Assembly: GCF_002646595.1 (NCBI RefSeq)
Contig: NZ_PDUD01000018.1
Span: 1-64,000 of the forward strand
Source: Flavilitoribacter nigricans DSM 23189 = NBRC 102662
Lineage (GTDB): Bacteria > Bacteroidota > Bacteroidia > Chitinophagales > Saprospiraceae
Length of the DNA stretch: 64,000 nt
Direction of reading: 5' to 3'
Shown here: piece after piece, positions 13,994 to 22,200 of the stretch
Position numbering within the stretch: position 1 is the stretch's first letter
How the letters are laid out: each line of letters begins with the position of its first letter
The notes under the pieces: generated by a model
Seen by the model: only the letters and a program-made list of their open reading frames with translations
Told to the model about the DNA's origin: nothing
The model's database searches: none
Made by a program: the position numbers and the translations under genes

Positions 13994-14581
13994 ATGGTTA
14001 ATAAAAGACTACAGCAGCGCCGCCTGAAAATCAATTCTCCGAAGATGCACGGCGCGCCCACGGTCAATGTGATCTCCGGACCGGACGGTGCGGGTCAGAC
14101 GGACGTGGAGACGGCTCCGTATTTTTCCCTTAAGGTCGACACCACGGCCCGGGCCGCTGCTACCGAGATCATCCTGCTGGATGCCGAGCAGGGCTATCAG
14201 CTGCACAACAACAAGCTGAATCCGGTCGATGTGGTGATCGAAGGACTGACGGACAACTACCAGTTCCTGCTTAACGACCTGGCGCACATTGCGGCCGTGA
14301 TCGATATCGTAAAGGTAACGGTCAGCGACAAGGCCAAGGCCCTGGCGCAGTACGCCCGTAAGATCGAGATCTACGACTCCGTTCGCGGATCCGGTTCCCA
14401 CAAGGTGAAGACCATTCACCCGGAGATGGGCGTGCACGAAGGGCAGCAGTTGATCGAGATCAACACCTTCCCGTTTAACGCCAAGTTGACCGGCCGTTCT
14501 GCGATCGTGTACGTGCAGGAGCCCGGCATCATTATGACCTGGGGCTTTTACCAGAAGGCCGAGCTGGGGCGCAAAGCTTAA
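13994..14581 (+). CDS. Candidate major virion protein (beta-rich with basic N-terminal arm)
   Basis: The 195-aa product starts at ATG 13994; the longer frame is rejected because it runs through the terminator and palindromes. It has a basic arm (MVNKRLQQRRLK), then alternating beta strands (YFSLKVD, TEIILLD, VDVVIEG, IVKVTVSD, KIEIYD, LIEINTFPF, SAIVYV, MTWGFYQKAEL) with little helix, except at NDLAHIAAVIDI. First place in the long late operon, a DNA-binding arm and sandwich-like strands suggest a jelly-roll capsid protein. The length fits a single jelly roll, not a double one. This is inference; no family is recognised. Confidence 0.5.
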   Translation: MVNKRLQQRRLKINSPKMHGAPTVNVISGPDGAGQTDVETAPYFSLKVDTTARAAATEIILLDAEQGYQLHNNKLNPVDVVIEGLTDNYQFLLNDLAHIAAVIDIVKVTVSDKAKALAQYARKIEIYDSVRGSGSHKVKTIHPEMGVHEGQQLIEINTFPFNAKLTGRSAIVYVQEPGIIMTWGFYQKAELGRKA

Positions 14582-14587
14582 GCGGCT

Positions 14588-14908
14588 ATGGCACTGGATC
14601 AGTTTAATACTTCACCAACCGATCGCTGGCTGTCGCTGGGTCCGATGACGGACTACGGCACGGCGGAAGATTCGGCACCCGGAGCCCGGCAGGGCAAAGG
14701 CTGGGATTGGGTACTCGAGCATGGCGATGACGTCATCGGCGGGATCCATTCGGCCCTTTGCCTGGCCAATCCCCGGCGGCCGGGTTGCCCCGGAGATCCC
14801 AACCGGCAACCGGTGGTGGTCAACCAGGGCGTTCCGCTGTGGGTCATCATCGGCCTGCTGGTCCTGTTCCTGCTGATCCTATTATTCATTTTCAAACCAA
14901 GCAAGTAA
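14588..14908 (+). CDS. C-terminally anchored small virion-type membrane protein
   Basis: In the 106-aa product the first ~78 residues are soluble, with two Cys and a GDPNR-rich loop. A single membrane span (about 84-101, VIIGLLVLFLLILLFI) and a short basic end FKPSK follow. It is the first of a run of nine similar small proteins. The stop overlaps the next start (TAATG). It is probably a virion or assembly-site membrane protein. Confidence 0.65.
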   Translation: MALDQFNTSPTDRWLSLGPMTDYGTAEDSAPGARQGKGWDWVLEHGDDVIGGIHSALCLANPRRPGCPGDPNRQPVVVNQGVPLWVIIGLLVLFLLILLFIFKPSK

Positions 14909-15174
14909 TGGACGCAGCTACGTACAAGAACCGGGCGGTCAGCCGGCTGGTCAGCCTTAAGGACGGGTTCCAGTCGACCATGTCGCGGCCCAAGCTGACC
15001 GTTGACCAGGTGGCCGCCATGAGTGCCTTACGCGGCGGGGATGCGAAAGCAATTGAGCAAACGCTGCCGCAGAAGGAAAGCGAGCACAAGATGCTCCTCA
15101 AGAGTGCCGGCATTGCGCTGGCCCTGATCCTGCTGTTCGTACTGGCAGTTAAATACAAATTCATCAAACTCTAA
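14908..15174 (+). CDS. C-terminally anchored small membrane protein
   Basis: The 87-aa helical protein has a membrane span near the end (about 65-80, IALALILLFVLAV) and a basic tail KYKFIKL. The start overlaps the preceding stop. The soluble part is charged and amphipathic. It is unrecognised, and the same topology as its neighbours supports a shared role in the viral membrane or coat. Confidence 0.65.
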   Translation: MDAATYKNRAVSRLVSLKDGFQSTMSRPKLTVDQVAAMSALRGGDAKAIEQTLPQKESEHKMLLKSAGIALALILLFVLAVKYKFIKL

Positions 15175-15179
15175 TACAC

Positions 15180-15302
15180 ATGAAAGTATCCGGTGTACAA
15201 TGGTGGATCTTCGCCCTGATCATGATAGCTGCCGTAGCCGGCGGGTTCATCCTGGGTGATCTCTACCTCGAGCAAAGGGCTAAGAAAGCCATCAACGAAT
15301 AA
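15180..15302 (+). CDS. 40-aa single-span membrane peptide
   Basis: ATG 15180 to TAA 15302 encodes a peptide with a short N-terminus, one membrane span (IFALIMIAAVAGGFILG) and a charged tail with RAKKAINE. Size and form resemble small coat or membrane peptides of PM2, PRD1 and filamentous phages. Gaps to its neighbours are five and three bases, which supports real translation. Confidence 0.6.
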   Translation: MKVSGVQWWIFALIMIAAVAGGFILGDLYLEQRAKKAINE

Positions 15303-15305
15303 GTT

Positions 15306-15449
15306 ATGGAAAGCTCCATTTTCGAAATTGGCGAAGGCGGGGTTAAGGCCACGGTTTACGTGGGCATATCTCCCCTGAACGCTTTTTATCTCAGCATGGC
15401 CATTTTTGTCGGGATCTTCCTGGCATTGGTCCTTTCAAAACGATTTTAG
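15306..15449 (+). CDS. 47-aa single-span membrane peptide
   Basis: ATG 15306 to TAG 15449. The N-terminal half is slightly acidic with G/V content. It is followed by one span (about 25-43, FYLSMAIFVGIFLALVL) and a basic end SKRF, the charge order seen in filamentous-phage major coat proteins (acidic, span, basic). It is tightly packed in the operon. Which of these peptides is the most abundant virion component cannot be told from sequence. Confidence 0.6.
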   Translation: MESSIFEIGEGGVKATVYVGISPLNAFYLSMAIFVGIFLALVLSKRF

Positions 15450-15451
15450 CA

Positions 15452-15772
15452 ATGGCACAAGCAGTGATTTCCAGTGTATTGGCCAGCGCCCACCAGACGA
15501 TGGTCCAGCGCGATGACGATTCGGTTGTCAGTCTGGGGGAGCACATGCGCGCACCCGGCGGAACGGCGATCGTCGGTGTCCTTCAGGGCGCCCACGCTGC
15601 CGTGGTCCGCAATAGTGCCGGCGATGTAAAGGCCCTGGCCGATCACATCCGGGCTGCCGGCGGCGAAACGGTCGACCTGGTATTATCTGGAGCCTACGCG
15701 GGCCTGGTCCAGACGGATCAGGGGATCCTCAGTGTGGGCGATTACCAGGTCAACGACGAGGCCAATCCTTAA
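15452..15772 (+). CDS. Small protein made of three ~34-aa repeats
   Basis: The 106-aa product divides into three units starting near residues 5, 40 and 75, each with a VLxxAHxxxV / VLSGAYAGLV strand pair. In the first two units these are followed by L-x-x-H-x-R-A-x-G-G. A threefold internal repeat suggests a beta-prism or trefoil-like fold, suitable for a trimeric or pseudo-trimeric spike or vertex protein. No membrane segment is present, unlike its neighbours. No family is recognised. Confidence 0.6.
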   Translation: MAQAVISSVLASAHQTMVQRDDDSVVSLGEHMRAPGGTAIVGVLQGAHAAVVRNSAGDVKALADHIRAAGGETVDLVLSGAYAGLVQTDQGILSVGDYQVNDEANP

Positions 15773-15782
15773 CCAGTAAGCT

Positions 15783-15914
15783 ATGAATTTTAAGAAGATA
15801 CTACCGTACGCGGTCCTGGCGATCGCGCTGATAGGATTGTGGTTTCAGTACCAGTCCTATTCCAAGAGCAAAGGGTGCAATTGTGGTGGCCACGCTAGTG
15901 GAATGATCGACTAG
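15783..15914 (+). CDS. 43-aa single-span membrane peptide with Cys-Asn-Cys tail
   Basis: ATG 15783 to TAG 15914. A basic N-terminus (MNFKKI) and one span (LPYAVLAIALIGLWF) are followed by a Gly/Ser-rich tail containing GCNCGGH. The basic N-terminus gives the opposite charge layout to most neighbours, so the C-terminus is probably periplasmic or exterior, where the Cys pair could form a disulfide. The next gene starts two bases after its stop. Confidence 0.6.
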   Translation: MNFKKILPYAVLAIALIGLWFQYQSYSKSKGCNCGGHASGMID

Positions 15915-15916
15915 CA

Positions 15917-16477
15917 ATGGTTGATCGTTCCATTTTTTACAGTGCCGGTACGGTGTTGGTCCTGATCCTGCTGATCCGGATCTCGGGCCGGTTGCACGCC
16001 GGGAAATGGTGGCTGATCGATCTGCGCACGAAACTGCCAGTCCATCCGGAGCGGAAATTCAGTCGAAGATCCTTAAGCCAAATCGACACCATAGTGGTGC
16101 ACCATACGGCCGGACCGGTCACCCAGACACCGGCGGACATTGCCCGTTACCATACCGGTCCGGGCAATCACATCTGCGCTGAGGGCTGCCCGGGGATCTC
16201 CTATCACTTTTTGATCGACCGTGCGGGACTGGTCTACCAGGTCAATGATCTGGAGGCGGTCAGTTTTCACGTATCGGGCGCCAATACGCGCAGTGTCGGG
16301 ATCTGCCTGATCGGTAACTACAGTCAGATCGAGCCGACGGCCACCCAGCTCCGGCGCCTCCGGCAGACCATCCGGCTGGTGGAGCGAAAAGCCGGCCGCC
16401 AATTAAACCTAACTGCCCATCGGGACTATAAAGCCACGGATTGCCCCGGTGACAACATCGTATTACATCAGGTATGA
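15917..16477 (+). CDS. Membrane-anchored N-acetylmuramoyl-L-alanine amidase
   Basis: The 186-aa product is an Amidase_2/PGRP-type zinc enzyme cutting the amide bond between muramic acid and L-Ala in peptidoglycan. Zinc ligands are visible as H62/H63 in VVHHTAG, H168 in AHRDYKATDCPGD, and C176. Residues ~7-25 form an N-terminal membrane anchor. In the structural operon it is more likely a virion-associated wall enzyme for entry or assembly, possibly also lysis. The next gene overlaps by four bases. Confidence 0.85.
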   Translation: MVDRSIFYSAGTVLVLILLIRISGRLHAGKWWLIDLRTKLPVHPERKFSRRSLSQIDTIVVHHTAGPVTQTPADIARYHTGPGNHICAEGCPGISYHFLIDRAGLVYQVNDLEAVSFHVSGANTRSVGICLIGNYSQIEPTATQLRRLRQTIRLVERKAGRQLNLTAHRDYKATDCPGDNIVLHQV

Positions 16478-17025
16478 AGATACTGACGCAAATATTCCTG
16501 GATCCTTTTTACGACTGCGATGACCGGCCCGAAAGTGCTGTATGCAAGGCTGCAGAAGGCGGGATCTACGCCGCGGAGGCCAGACGGGCGGAAGCGGGAA
16601 TGGAATCCGCATTTGCCGGTCTGCAGACCCTGGAGTTCCATCCGCAGGGAAGCATGGAGCAGCAGCTCGGTATTGGCCAAACGCCGACTCTGGTATTTTT
16701 CGATGCCACCGGCAGTACGGCCCTGACCCGCTTAAGCAAAGGGCAGATCACGAAGACCAGGGTAGAGCAGATCTACACTTTCCTGGCGGATCTGGAACCG
16801 GCCGGCGACGGCAGTGGCGGCTTTGTCACTTCCGACGGCGATACGGTCTTTCAAAGAGATCTGTGGGAGCAGACGGAAGGCAGCTGGTTTGGTATGGGCC
16901 TGGGGCCCGCCCTGGGCGGATGTCCCGGTTGGCTACCGAAGATCATCTGCAATTTCCCCGTCTGGGTAGTGCTCCTGGTCGTCCTCCTGATGGTCCTGAT
17001 GATCTTTAACAGCTTAAGAAAATAG
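16474..17025 (+). CDS. Thioredoxin-fold-like protein with C-terminal anchor
   Basis: The 183-aa product has a central GIGQTPTLVFFDATG segment, the cis-proline strand typical of thioredoxin-like folds. The region lacks an obvious CxxC active site, though Cys residues occur near the N-terminus (YDCDD...VCKAA). A membrane span near the end (about 160-177, VWVVLLVVLLMVLMIF) and a basic NSLRK tail match the neighbours. It overlaps the amidase gene by four bases. It may be a disulfide-handling or structural virion protein; the latter is inference. Confidence 0.6.
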   Translation: MKILTQIFLDPFYDCDDRPESAVCKAAEGGIYAAEARRAEAGMESAFAGLQTLEFHPQGSMEQQLGIGQTPTLVFFDATGSTALTRLSKGQITKTRVEQIYTFLADLEPAGDGSGGFVTSDGDTVFQRDLWEQTEGSWFGMGLGPALGGCPGWLPKIICNFPVWVVLLVVLLMVLMIFNSLRK

Positions 17026-17032
17026 CATAGGT

Positions 17033-17395
17033 ATGGCCTGGTGCTTCAACAATAAAAAATGTCAAGCGAAGGATGCCTGCAGGAAGCGTTGTAAGAGCTT
17101 TTTTCCGGGCCAGAAGACGCTGCGCAAAGGCTGCGAGAGCCTCTGTAAGACCGGTTTTACCGATTTCGGTAAGGAAGAGTACCTGTGTAGTGGAAAATAC
17201 GTCGATGAGGCCGCAGTGATGCTGGAATTCGGTTACGATCCCTGCTTAACGAGCGGACCGACTATCCCGGATATACTGGACCCCACCGATACCGCCGGGC
17301 AGGCCGAACGGAATTACGAGCGGCTGGAGCCGGTATACATCGGTCTTGGCCTGCTGATTGTAATCGCCCTGGGCGTATTGTTTTTCAAAAAATAA
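17033..17395 (+). CDS. Cys-rich protein with C-terminal membrane anchor
   Basis: In the 120-aa product the first 40 residues hold six Cys in a basic context (CxxxxxCxxxxCxxxC type, with RKRCKSFFPGQ), suggesting a disulfide- or zinc-stabilised module. A C-terminal span (about 101-117, IGLGLLIVIALGVLFF) and a KK end follow. It lies eight bases after the thioredoxin-fold gene, which might serve its disulfides. No family is recognised. Confidence 0.6.
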   Translation: MAWCFNNKKCQAKDACRKRCKSFFPGQKTLRKGCESLCKTGFTDFGKEEYLCSGKYVDEAAVMLEFGYDPCLTSGPTIPDILDPTDTAGQAERNYERLEPVYIGLGLLIVIALGVLFFKK

Positions 17396-17398
17396 GGT

Positions 17399-17596
17399 AT
17401 GGATCCGGTTAGTGCCATAGCAAATGCAGTCGGGCAGGTATTCGGCCCAATTTTTAGCCGGAAGCGGCGCGGCGATGTGCCGGACTGGTTATCCCCGAAA
17501 GATTTCCAGGTAGAGGACAACACACCGGTAATCATCCTGGGTGCCGGCAGTCTGATCCTGATCATCATCATTATTGCCATCATGTTCAAAAAATAG
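17399..17596 (+). CDS. 65-aa C-terminally anchored membrane protein
   Basis: A short soluble part with amphipathic start (MDPVSAIANAVGQVFGPI) is followed by a very hydrophobic isoleucine-rich span (about 43-62) and a terminal FKK. It lies three bases after the previous stop. The layout is as in filamentous-phage coat proteins and in small membrane proteins of lipid-containing phages; no family is recognised. Confidence 0.6.
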   Translation: MDPVSAIANAVGQVFGPIFSRKRRGDVPDWLSPKDFQVEDNTPVIILGAGSLILIIIIIAIMFKK

Positions 17597-17600
17597 AAAG

Positions 17601-18002
17601 ATGCCTGGTCTTAATGACTTACAGAATATCAACATCTCGGGGCGCCTCTACGGTGCTTACCAGGACGAGCCATCTTTTCAGATCGCGGGCCTGGACGGCC
17701 TCACCGGTCTGACCGAACTACTGCAATACATCCTCGATACGCTGGCCGGCGGCGGTGCGGCGATCGCCGTGTATACCACCTACCAGGAAGACTTCACCGG
17801 TACCGATTTTGCTCTCCCGCTGGCCGTCAACAACGGCAAATTACCCGCGGACAACGATAAGATCTTTGTGTTCATCAACGGCGGTCTGGCCTATCCGGAC
17901 CTGGACTACGGCATCATCCGCAACGGTGCCGGCATCGCCGATCAGATCCAATTCTCAGTAGCCCTGGATACGGAAGATATTCTAATCCGCTTTATCGCAT
18001 AA
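17601..18002 (+). CDS. Fibre/knob-domain-like protein
   Basis: The start is MPGLNDLQNI at 17601, four bases after the previous stop. The C-terminal half (DKIFVFINGGLAYPDLDY, then QIQFSVALDTEDILIRFIA) matches the short beta-sandwich module common in phage fibre proteins, VFxNGxxxxxxDY...F. The N-terminal half is helical and Gly-rich. It precedes two secreted spike genes and could be the adaptor or base of the receptor-binding complex. Unlike them it has no signal peptide. Confidence 0.6.
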   Translation: MPGLNDLQNINISGRLYGAYQDEPSFQIAGLDGLTGLTELLQYILDTLAGGGAAIAVYTTYQEDFTGTDFALPLAVNNGKLPADNDKIFVFINGGLAYPDLDYGIIRNGAGIADQIQFSVALDTEDILIRFIA

Positions 18003-18006
18003 GCCC

Positions 18007-19281
18007 ATGAAAAAACTACTTATCCTATCGATCTTTTTTTTCGGACTCCTGAGCTCCTTAAGCGCCCAGCGCCGGATGAATCCGGCCAAACAGCTCTACC
18101 GGGCTCCGGATAGTCTGATGGTGCTCTATTCCGATCAAAACGGCGAGCTCCAGTTTGCCTACCTGGCGGACCTGGTGCCACCCTTTGCCGCCGATCAGGA
18201 TACCATCCAGGTCTTACCCGATGGGCAATACGTGATCATCGATGAAGGCCGGCGGGATACCATCGATACCCGGGCCGATCATTCCCAGATCACCACCACG
18301 ATCAACGTCGACGGCCAGACTTTCAATGCCGGCGATGTGGTGCAGGATGTGCTGATCGCCTTAAGTCGCAACAAGGGAAGTAGCTGCAATACGACCATCA
18401 ACCAGGCTGATCACGGATTTTCGGTCGGTGACCAGCTCGCTCAGGATACCACCGGTATTTACTTTATAGCCTCCTCGGCCGTTGCCGATTCCTTTCCGGT
18501 AGCGGTAGTCTGTAGCGTGATTGATCAGAATACTTTTCAGACCAGCATCGACGGCCGCATGGCCTGGACCCACGGCCTTCCGCTGTATCGCGACTACTGG
18601 CTGCAGGACGACGGCAGTATTGGCGTTACCCCGGCGGATAACCCGGTTTTCGCCTTTCGTACGGTCAAAGCGGATAGTGTCGATATCGATGTCCCGGAAA
18701 ACGTCACGGTCGGTGCCGGCATTGGTGCGGGGGATGACTGGGGCAATCAGACCGTTGTTTCGGATGAAACCCTGACCGGTGATGGTACGCCCGCCAGTCC
18801 TCTGGGTGTAGTTCACGATGCCGACTGGCTCACCTCCGGCGGGGATCCTGCTCTGGATATCAACGAAAATATCTACACCAATGGCTATGTGGCCATCGGC
18901 AGTATTCCCCGGCCGCACAATCTTTTTGTGTCCCTGGCCAGCGGTGGCAATGATGTCCGCTTCGGGGATTCCAACAAAGAGAACGACCTGAACTTTGTCA
19001 AAAATATTAGTGGGGTCTGGATCAAGAACGGCAATGATTTTGGCTCCAACTACGCCGGCATTTTCTTCGGCGGCAGTGCCGGATCGGTCGCTCCGACCAA
19101 CGGCTATCTCAGCTTCTTTTCCGGCGGTATTCAAACCTTGCGCCTGAACGACGGTCGGCTGGTATTGGACAATGTTCCGGATTACGCCTCCGATGCGGCC
19201 GCTGATGCCGACGGTGGACTGATCACCGGTTCGGTCTACACCGTGACGGCCGAAGATCGAACCTTAAGAATTAAGCCATGA
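18007..19281 (+). CDS. Secreted fibre/spike protein, 424 aa
   Basis: A clear Sec signal (MKKLLILSIFFFGLLSSLSA, cut before Q21) is followed by QRRMNPAKQLY, a beginning shared with the next gene. The middle has repeated beta motifs of phage fibres (GDGTPASPLGVV, a fibre 'tag' sequence, and DINENIYTNGYVAIG). The C-terminus is a Gly/Asp-rich beta stretch. A Sec signal on a fibre is unexpected for phages assembled in the cytosol. It overlaps the next gene by four bases. Confidence 0.75.
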   Translation: MKKLLILSIFFFGLLSSLSAQRRMNPAKQLYRAPDSLMVLYSDQNGELQFAYLADLVPPFAADQDTIQVLPDGQYVIIDEGRRDTIDTRADHSQITTTINVDGQTFNAGDVVQDVLIALSRNKGSSCNTTINQADHGFSVGDQLAQDTTGIYFIASSAVADSFPVAVVCSVIDQNTFQTSIDGRMAWTHGLPLYRDYWLQDDGSIGVTPADNPVFAFRTVKADSVDIDVPENVTVGAGIGAGDDWGNQTVVSDETLTGDGTPASPLGVVHDADWLTSGGDPALDINENIYTNGYVAIGSIPRPHNLFVSLASGGNDVRFGDSNKENDLNFVKNISGVWIKNGNDFGSNYAGIFFGGSAGSVAPTNGYLSFFSGGIQTLRLNDGRLVLDNVPDYASDAAADADGGLITGSVYTVTAEDRTLRIKP

Positions 19282-22200
19282 GTATGAAGAAGCAACTGCT
19301 ATTTTTTTTGGTGCTGATCCTAAGTTTACCGCTTTGGGGACAGCGGCGGTTAAATCGCTTATCTGAGGATACCACTACGCAGAAAAAGACTTTAAATTAT
19401 TCTGTAGTAGCTGATACCTCCCTGAGCGCAACTACCGACAATAGGAATTACAGCATTGACCTTAAGTATCGTCGGACAATTGCTGACCGATTTTCTACAA
19501 ATGGTATTTACTCGGTCAGGAACATCAATTCATTCTACAATGGGCCGGTTTTCGATGTAGTCAATGATAGTGATTCGACCGGAACTATTTACTACCGGAA
19601 CGGAACCGTAGATACCGCCGCCATCATGGGCTTTGCTGTAAATCCTAACGAAAATGTATACATCTCCAAATGGTACGACTCTTCCGGTAATGGCTTGCAC
19701 GTCAGGCAGTCGGACAAAAATAAGATGCCTAAAATTGTCATCAATTCTACCCTGCAAACCCAGAACGCAAAACCTAGCGTTCGGTTTGATGGTGGAGATA
19801 TCCTGCTGCGAACAAACACGACATTTGAAACGGACACCCTTAGCCTAATGCTCGTAATGCGGGTTTCCGCTACTTTTAATATGCCGCTTGCAACCGGCGA
19901 CCTTTCGAGCACACTGGGAGCCGGTATGCGCTACACATCAACCGTTATTCAATTGTCCGGCAACTCCGGTTACGGTGGTGCACAGGGATCCACACTATTG
20001 GCATCCACCGATTCATTGGACGTAGGTGAGTTGGTAGATGTTCACTTCACCATGTCGGCCGATACCGGTGCACTGTTCATCAACAACAGCTTTATTTCAC
20101 CCACTACCCTAAACAAGGGTGATTACAACGGACAAACATTCCACATTGGTGGACGCGTAACCGGGGGCGTTGAAACCCCGACATTCAATGGGTATATATC
20201 CGAGATCATATTATTCAAGAATGATCTAATCGCAGAGCGCAATAGTCTGCACCAGGATGTAAATGGATATTTTAACATTGATTCTGAAGCCAAAAATACC
20301 GTCCTCAATGATGGCCATTCCGTCACTTTGCCTCCGCTCAATACGCTCGAATTAGGCGTGCAGGTAGTTATAAACACGACCAGTAACGGCAAAAATGCCT
20401 CCGTAATATCTTCAGATTCTATTTATGCAAAAGGCAATCTTTATGGCTCCATATCTACCGTTGGTAATAACAGTTATACTTTCCAGGTGGTGAAAGATAG
20501 CCGTGATAGTTTGTCCTGGAAACTGATCGGTTCGACTGACATTGCTTACACGGACGCAGATACGGTCGGAGTGATCAACTTATTGAGCGGAAAACACCTG
20601 AGTTCTAAAAACTATGAAACCGGGAAAATTATAAAACTGTCCAACGGAGCAGAGTATGAGGTTGTCGAAGGACTCATCGATGGTACCAAGGCTGACGGGA
20701 TTGGACAGGTCTCACTATCCAACAATAAATACGCACGGATCAGGCCAGACGGTAGAATGATCCGGTTTTCCTGGTTTGAACAGACAACTTCGGATGCTGA
20801 CTCCAACCATTTAGTCGGACAGGCTGCACTGGACTATGCAAGATCAGCGCCGGATATTGACGAAGTATTATTCGACTATGATACCGCCACTTTTAAGAAT
20901 ACAATGTACATTCCTCCACACGTTACCGTGATTGGTTTGAGTAATACGGGTGCTGCATTTGATAACGATCAGCCACAAACCACTTTTGTGGATATGCAGG
21001 ATTCAACCAAATTTCTTTTCACTCTGGAGCAAACCGGGGATTTCTATGTAATGGGCGGCGGGATAAAAGATTTCTATATCAGGGGAGTCAGTGCTTCATC
21101 CGGCATATTCATGGATTCCGGTTGGGGCAATCATGCGGAAAACATCTACATCGATGGCACCGGCAATACCTACATTTATGAAGGATTCGCCGTAAAGGGT
21201 GGCTTGCATTTTAGAGGTGAGAACATCTATGTTGCCGATTGTCGGCGGGGCTTCTCCGGACTGCCTGGGGCTACAAACGGGGGAACCGGCAGCAATAATA
21301 CATTTACCCGTTGTGGTGCGCAAGGTGGCGATTTTGGCATCTGGAATATGCCGCGCTCAACTTTTCTTGAGATCAATTTGGAAAACCAGGACACCGTATC
21401 GATCTATATGGATAACGGGAATCGACTGAATATTTACAAAATTGAAGGGGAGAGGAACCGGCAGTTGTTCGATATCAGGAACGGCGAACTGGTGGTGTAC
21501 GGAGGTAAGTATTCACCCGGGAACGTTTCTACTGATCTTAACCTTTACCATCCCATTGCGCTGGGAACTGTTGACACCGGTAAAGTGATTTTGGAAGAGG
21601 TTTATTTAGGTGCATTTAGGTTATCCAAAAACACGACAACGGCGAATACCTCCAAATTTGAACTTAGCGGCGAATTGTACTTCGATCAATTGAGTCATAT
21701 AGAAAACTATTTCTACGACATGTCGGACGTGAAGATCGAAGCCACTGGTTTTGATGGGGACGGAGGCAGCGATGACCTTTGGCAGTACGATAGATCTTCC
21801 CAACTGGAAGAATCCAGGATTGACAACAGCCACATTACCAATAGCAATCTATCGGGGTCTTTGACGGTGAATAATGTAACAATCAGGAGGGAGGCAGTTA
21901 ACCTCATGACGCTCTCCAATTACTTTACTACTCCAGGGAGTCTTGACGGAGGGAATGTTATTCTCTCGGATACCGTTCTGACCGATATCAACGGGGATAC
22001 TACATCGGCATTGATCATTCATTATGTAGATGACATCTCTGAAGGTCTTGAGTTTATTGCCAACCTGAATGTAGATTCAAGCATTCTGGCAGGGACGACC
22101 TACAATGTGAGTTTTTACGCGAAGAAATTAAATGACAGCGATGGCACAGCATCGGTAAAGTTCAATTTGTCAAGTGACACGGAGCAGATGACTTTCGCCC

